In this document: positions 5,460-6,432 of the stretch, one piece after another
How the letters are laid out: each line of letters begins with the position of its first letter
How positions within the stretch are numbered: position 1 is the stretch's first letter
Assembly (NCBI GenBank): GCA_003483125.1
Contig: DMWU01000217.1
Span: 1 to 6,432, forward strand
Reading direction: 5' to 3'
Source of the DNA: Erythrobacter sp.
GTDB taxonomy: Bacteria > Pseudomonadota > Alphaproteobacteria > Sphingomonadales > Sphingomonadaceae
DNA length: 6,432 bases
Notes under the pieces: generated by a model
Database searches by the model: none
The model's input: the letters and a program-made list of their open reading frames with translations, nothing else
Told to the model about the DNA's origin: nothing
Made by a program: the position numbers and the translations under genes

Positions 5460-6432
5460 ATGTGGTTGCTCGACAAATTTCTTCAGCGGGTCATCAAACA
5501 GGGACAGCTGATCGTCACGGACCATGACGGCAAGACCTATACCTTTGGCAAGCCAAGTGAAGAGCGGCCCGAACCACTACGGATCTGGCTTACGCATCGG
5601 AAAGCCGCGGCGCATATCGCCCGCTATCCGCAACTGGGGGCTGGCGAGGCTTACATGTGGGGCTGGCTGGTTGTTGAGGAGCCGCATGACATACGTGACA
5701 TGGTCCTCTTCGTAACCGAGAACAGCAAGCGCATTGGCGACAGCGCCATCCAGGCGCAAGGCATGCTCAAGAAAATGGGCCAAAAGATTGTCGCCAAGAT
5801 GGATGGCATCAACCTGCGCGGCAGTGCGCGCAAGAATGCCGAGCATACCTACAATCTGACGCGCGAGCTTTACGAACGGTTCCTTGATGAAGATCGCCAG
5901 TACACAATGGCCTATTACCGCGGCAATCCGGATGCGACCTCGCTTGAACAGGCGCAGATGGACAAGAAAGCGCATCTGGCCGCCAAGATGTATCTCAAGC
6001 CCGGCATGAAGGTGCTGGATATAGGTTGTGGCTGGACCTGCTTCGCACTCTACCTCCACAAAATGTATGATGTGGAGGTGCTGGGCGTTGCCTTGGCGCC
6101 CGACCAGATCGCATTCTGCAAGGAACGCGCGGCAGCCGAAGGCATCTCCGAAAAGGTCAAGTTTGCGCTGATGGATTATCGCGATGTCGAAGGCCAGTTC
6201 GATCGCATTTCGTCGGTCGGCCTGCTCGAACATGTCGGTACAATCCATTACCCGCAATTCTACGAGCACACACATAAATTGCTTAAGCCCGATGGTGTCA
6301 TGATCAGCCACTGTTGTGGCCGTGCTGGCCCTCCAGGATTTACCGATGCCTGGACACGTAAATACATCTTCCCCGGTGGTTATATTCCCGCTCTGAGCGA
6401 GCTTGTGACCGAAAGCGAAAAAGCCGGATGGC
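5460..6432 (+). CDS. Cyclopropane-fatty-acyl-phospholipid synthase-like methyltransferase (3' end missing)
   Basis: The reading frame from ATG 5460 is open for 324 codons and runs off the window; E. coli Cfa has about 380 residues, so some 60-80 are probably missing. Enzymes of this family use S-adenosylmethionine to add a methylene across the double bond of unsaturated phospholipid acyl chains, usually at the inner membrane in stationary phase or under stress. The N-terminal domain (1-130) includes LGAGEAYMWGWL (59-70). The methyltransferase domain has VLDIGCGW (185-192), DYRDVEGQFDRI (239-250), LLEHVG (255-260) and the family signature GRAGPPG with TRKYIFPGGYIPALSEL (299-315). E257 and H284 match the bicarbonate-binding Glu and His of E. 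coli Cfa. M150 in QYTMAYY stands where E. coli has Cys139, and GCGWTC and SHCCG replace the common GCGWGG and LHTIG. It may be a divergent paralogue acting on another lipid. Confidence 0.92.
   Translation, partial: MWLLDKFLQRVIKQGQLIVTDHDGKTYTFGKPSEERPEPLRIWLTHRKAAAHIARYPQLGAGEAYMWGWLVVEEPHDIRDMVLFVTENSKRIGDSAIQAQGMLKKMGQKIVAKMDGINLRGSARKNAEHTYNLTRELYERFLDEDRQYTMAYYRGNPDATSLEQAQMDKKAHLAAKMYLKPGMKVLDIGCGWTCFALYLHKMYDVEVLGVALAPDQIAFCKERAAAEGISEKVKFALMDYRDVEGQFDRISSVGLLEHVGTIHYPQFYEHTHKLLKPDGVMISHCCGRAGPPGFTDAWTRKYIFPGGYIPALSELVTESEKAGW

Noticed and set aside
5577..6311. A 244-codon open frame on the minus strand
   Set aside because: It is antisense to the cyclopropane-synthase-like gene, whose plus-strand product has clear family motifs throughout; the minus product resembles no family I know.

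Overview
The window looks like chromosomal DNA of an alphaproteobacterium, most likely Sphingomonadales and perhaps Erythrobacteraceae. This rests on recalled resemblance of the RlmN N-terminus, the small glycine-zipper protein and the cyclopropane-synthase-like protein to sphingomonad homologues, not on a search. Composition is moderately GC-rich with short intergenic gaps. I see no tRNA, rRNA, insertion sequence, CRISPR array, phage gene or clear sign of recent transfer. Seven protein genes are supported, the last cut by the window edge. They cover nearly the whole window, and no gene-free stretch exceeds about 140 bases.

Layout: (1) 21-1271 +, rlmN, a radical-SAM 23S rRNA/tRNA adenine-C2 methyltransferase. 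(2) A 140-base gap holding an imperfect 35-base inverted repeat, then 1412-1792 +, a small secreted glycine-zipper protein. (3) 1853-2698 -, a PhzF-family isomerase-like protein, convergent with the glycine-zipper gene. (4) A 74-base divergent promoter region, then three tightly packed + genes: a pteridine-reductase/FolM-like SDR (2773-3540), a four-helix b-type cytochrome (3537-4199) and a sulfite-oxidase-fold molybdopterin oxidoreductase with an export signal (4196-4936). Both junctions are 4-base ATGA overlaps. (5) 4937-5377 -, a DUF1801 protein whose stop codon directly abuts that of the molybdoenzyme. (6) An 82-base divergent gap, then 5460-6432 +, a cyclopropane-fatty-acyl-phospholipid-synthase-like protein, incomplete at the 3' end.

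The most coherent functional unit is the SDR / cytochrome b / molybdoenzyme run. The cytochrome plausibly exchanges electrons between the quinone pool and an exported molybdoenzyme, analogous in logic to MsrP-MsrQ (YedY-YedZ) but with a different cytochrome family. The coupled pterin-reductase-type SDR is the unusual partner. The other genes are ordinary housekeeping or accessory genes. I found no evidence for a wholly new system; the best leads are this three-gene unit and the altered active-site motifs of the cyclopropane-synthase-like protein.
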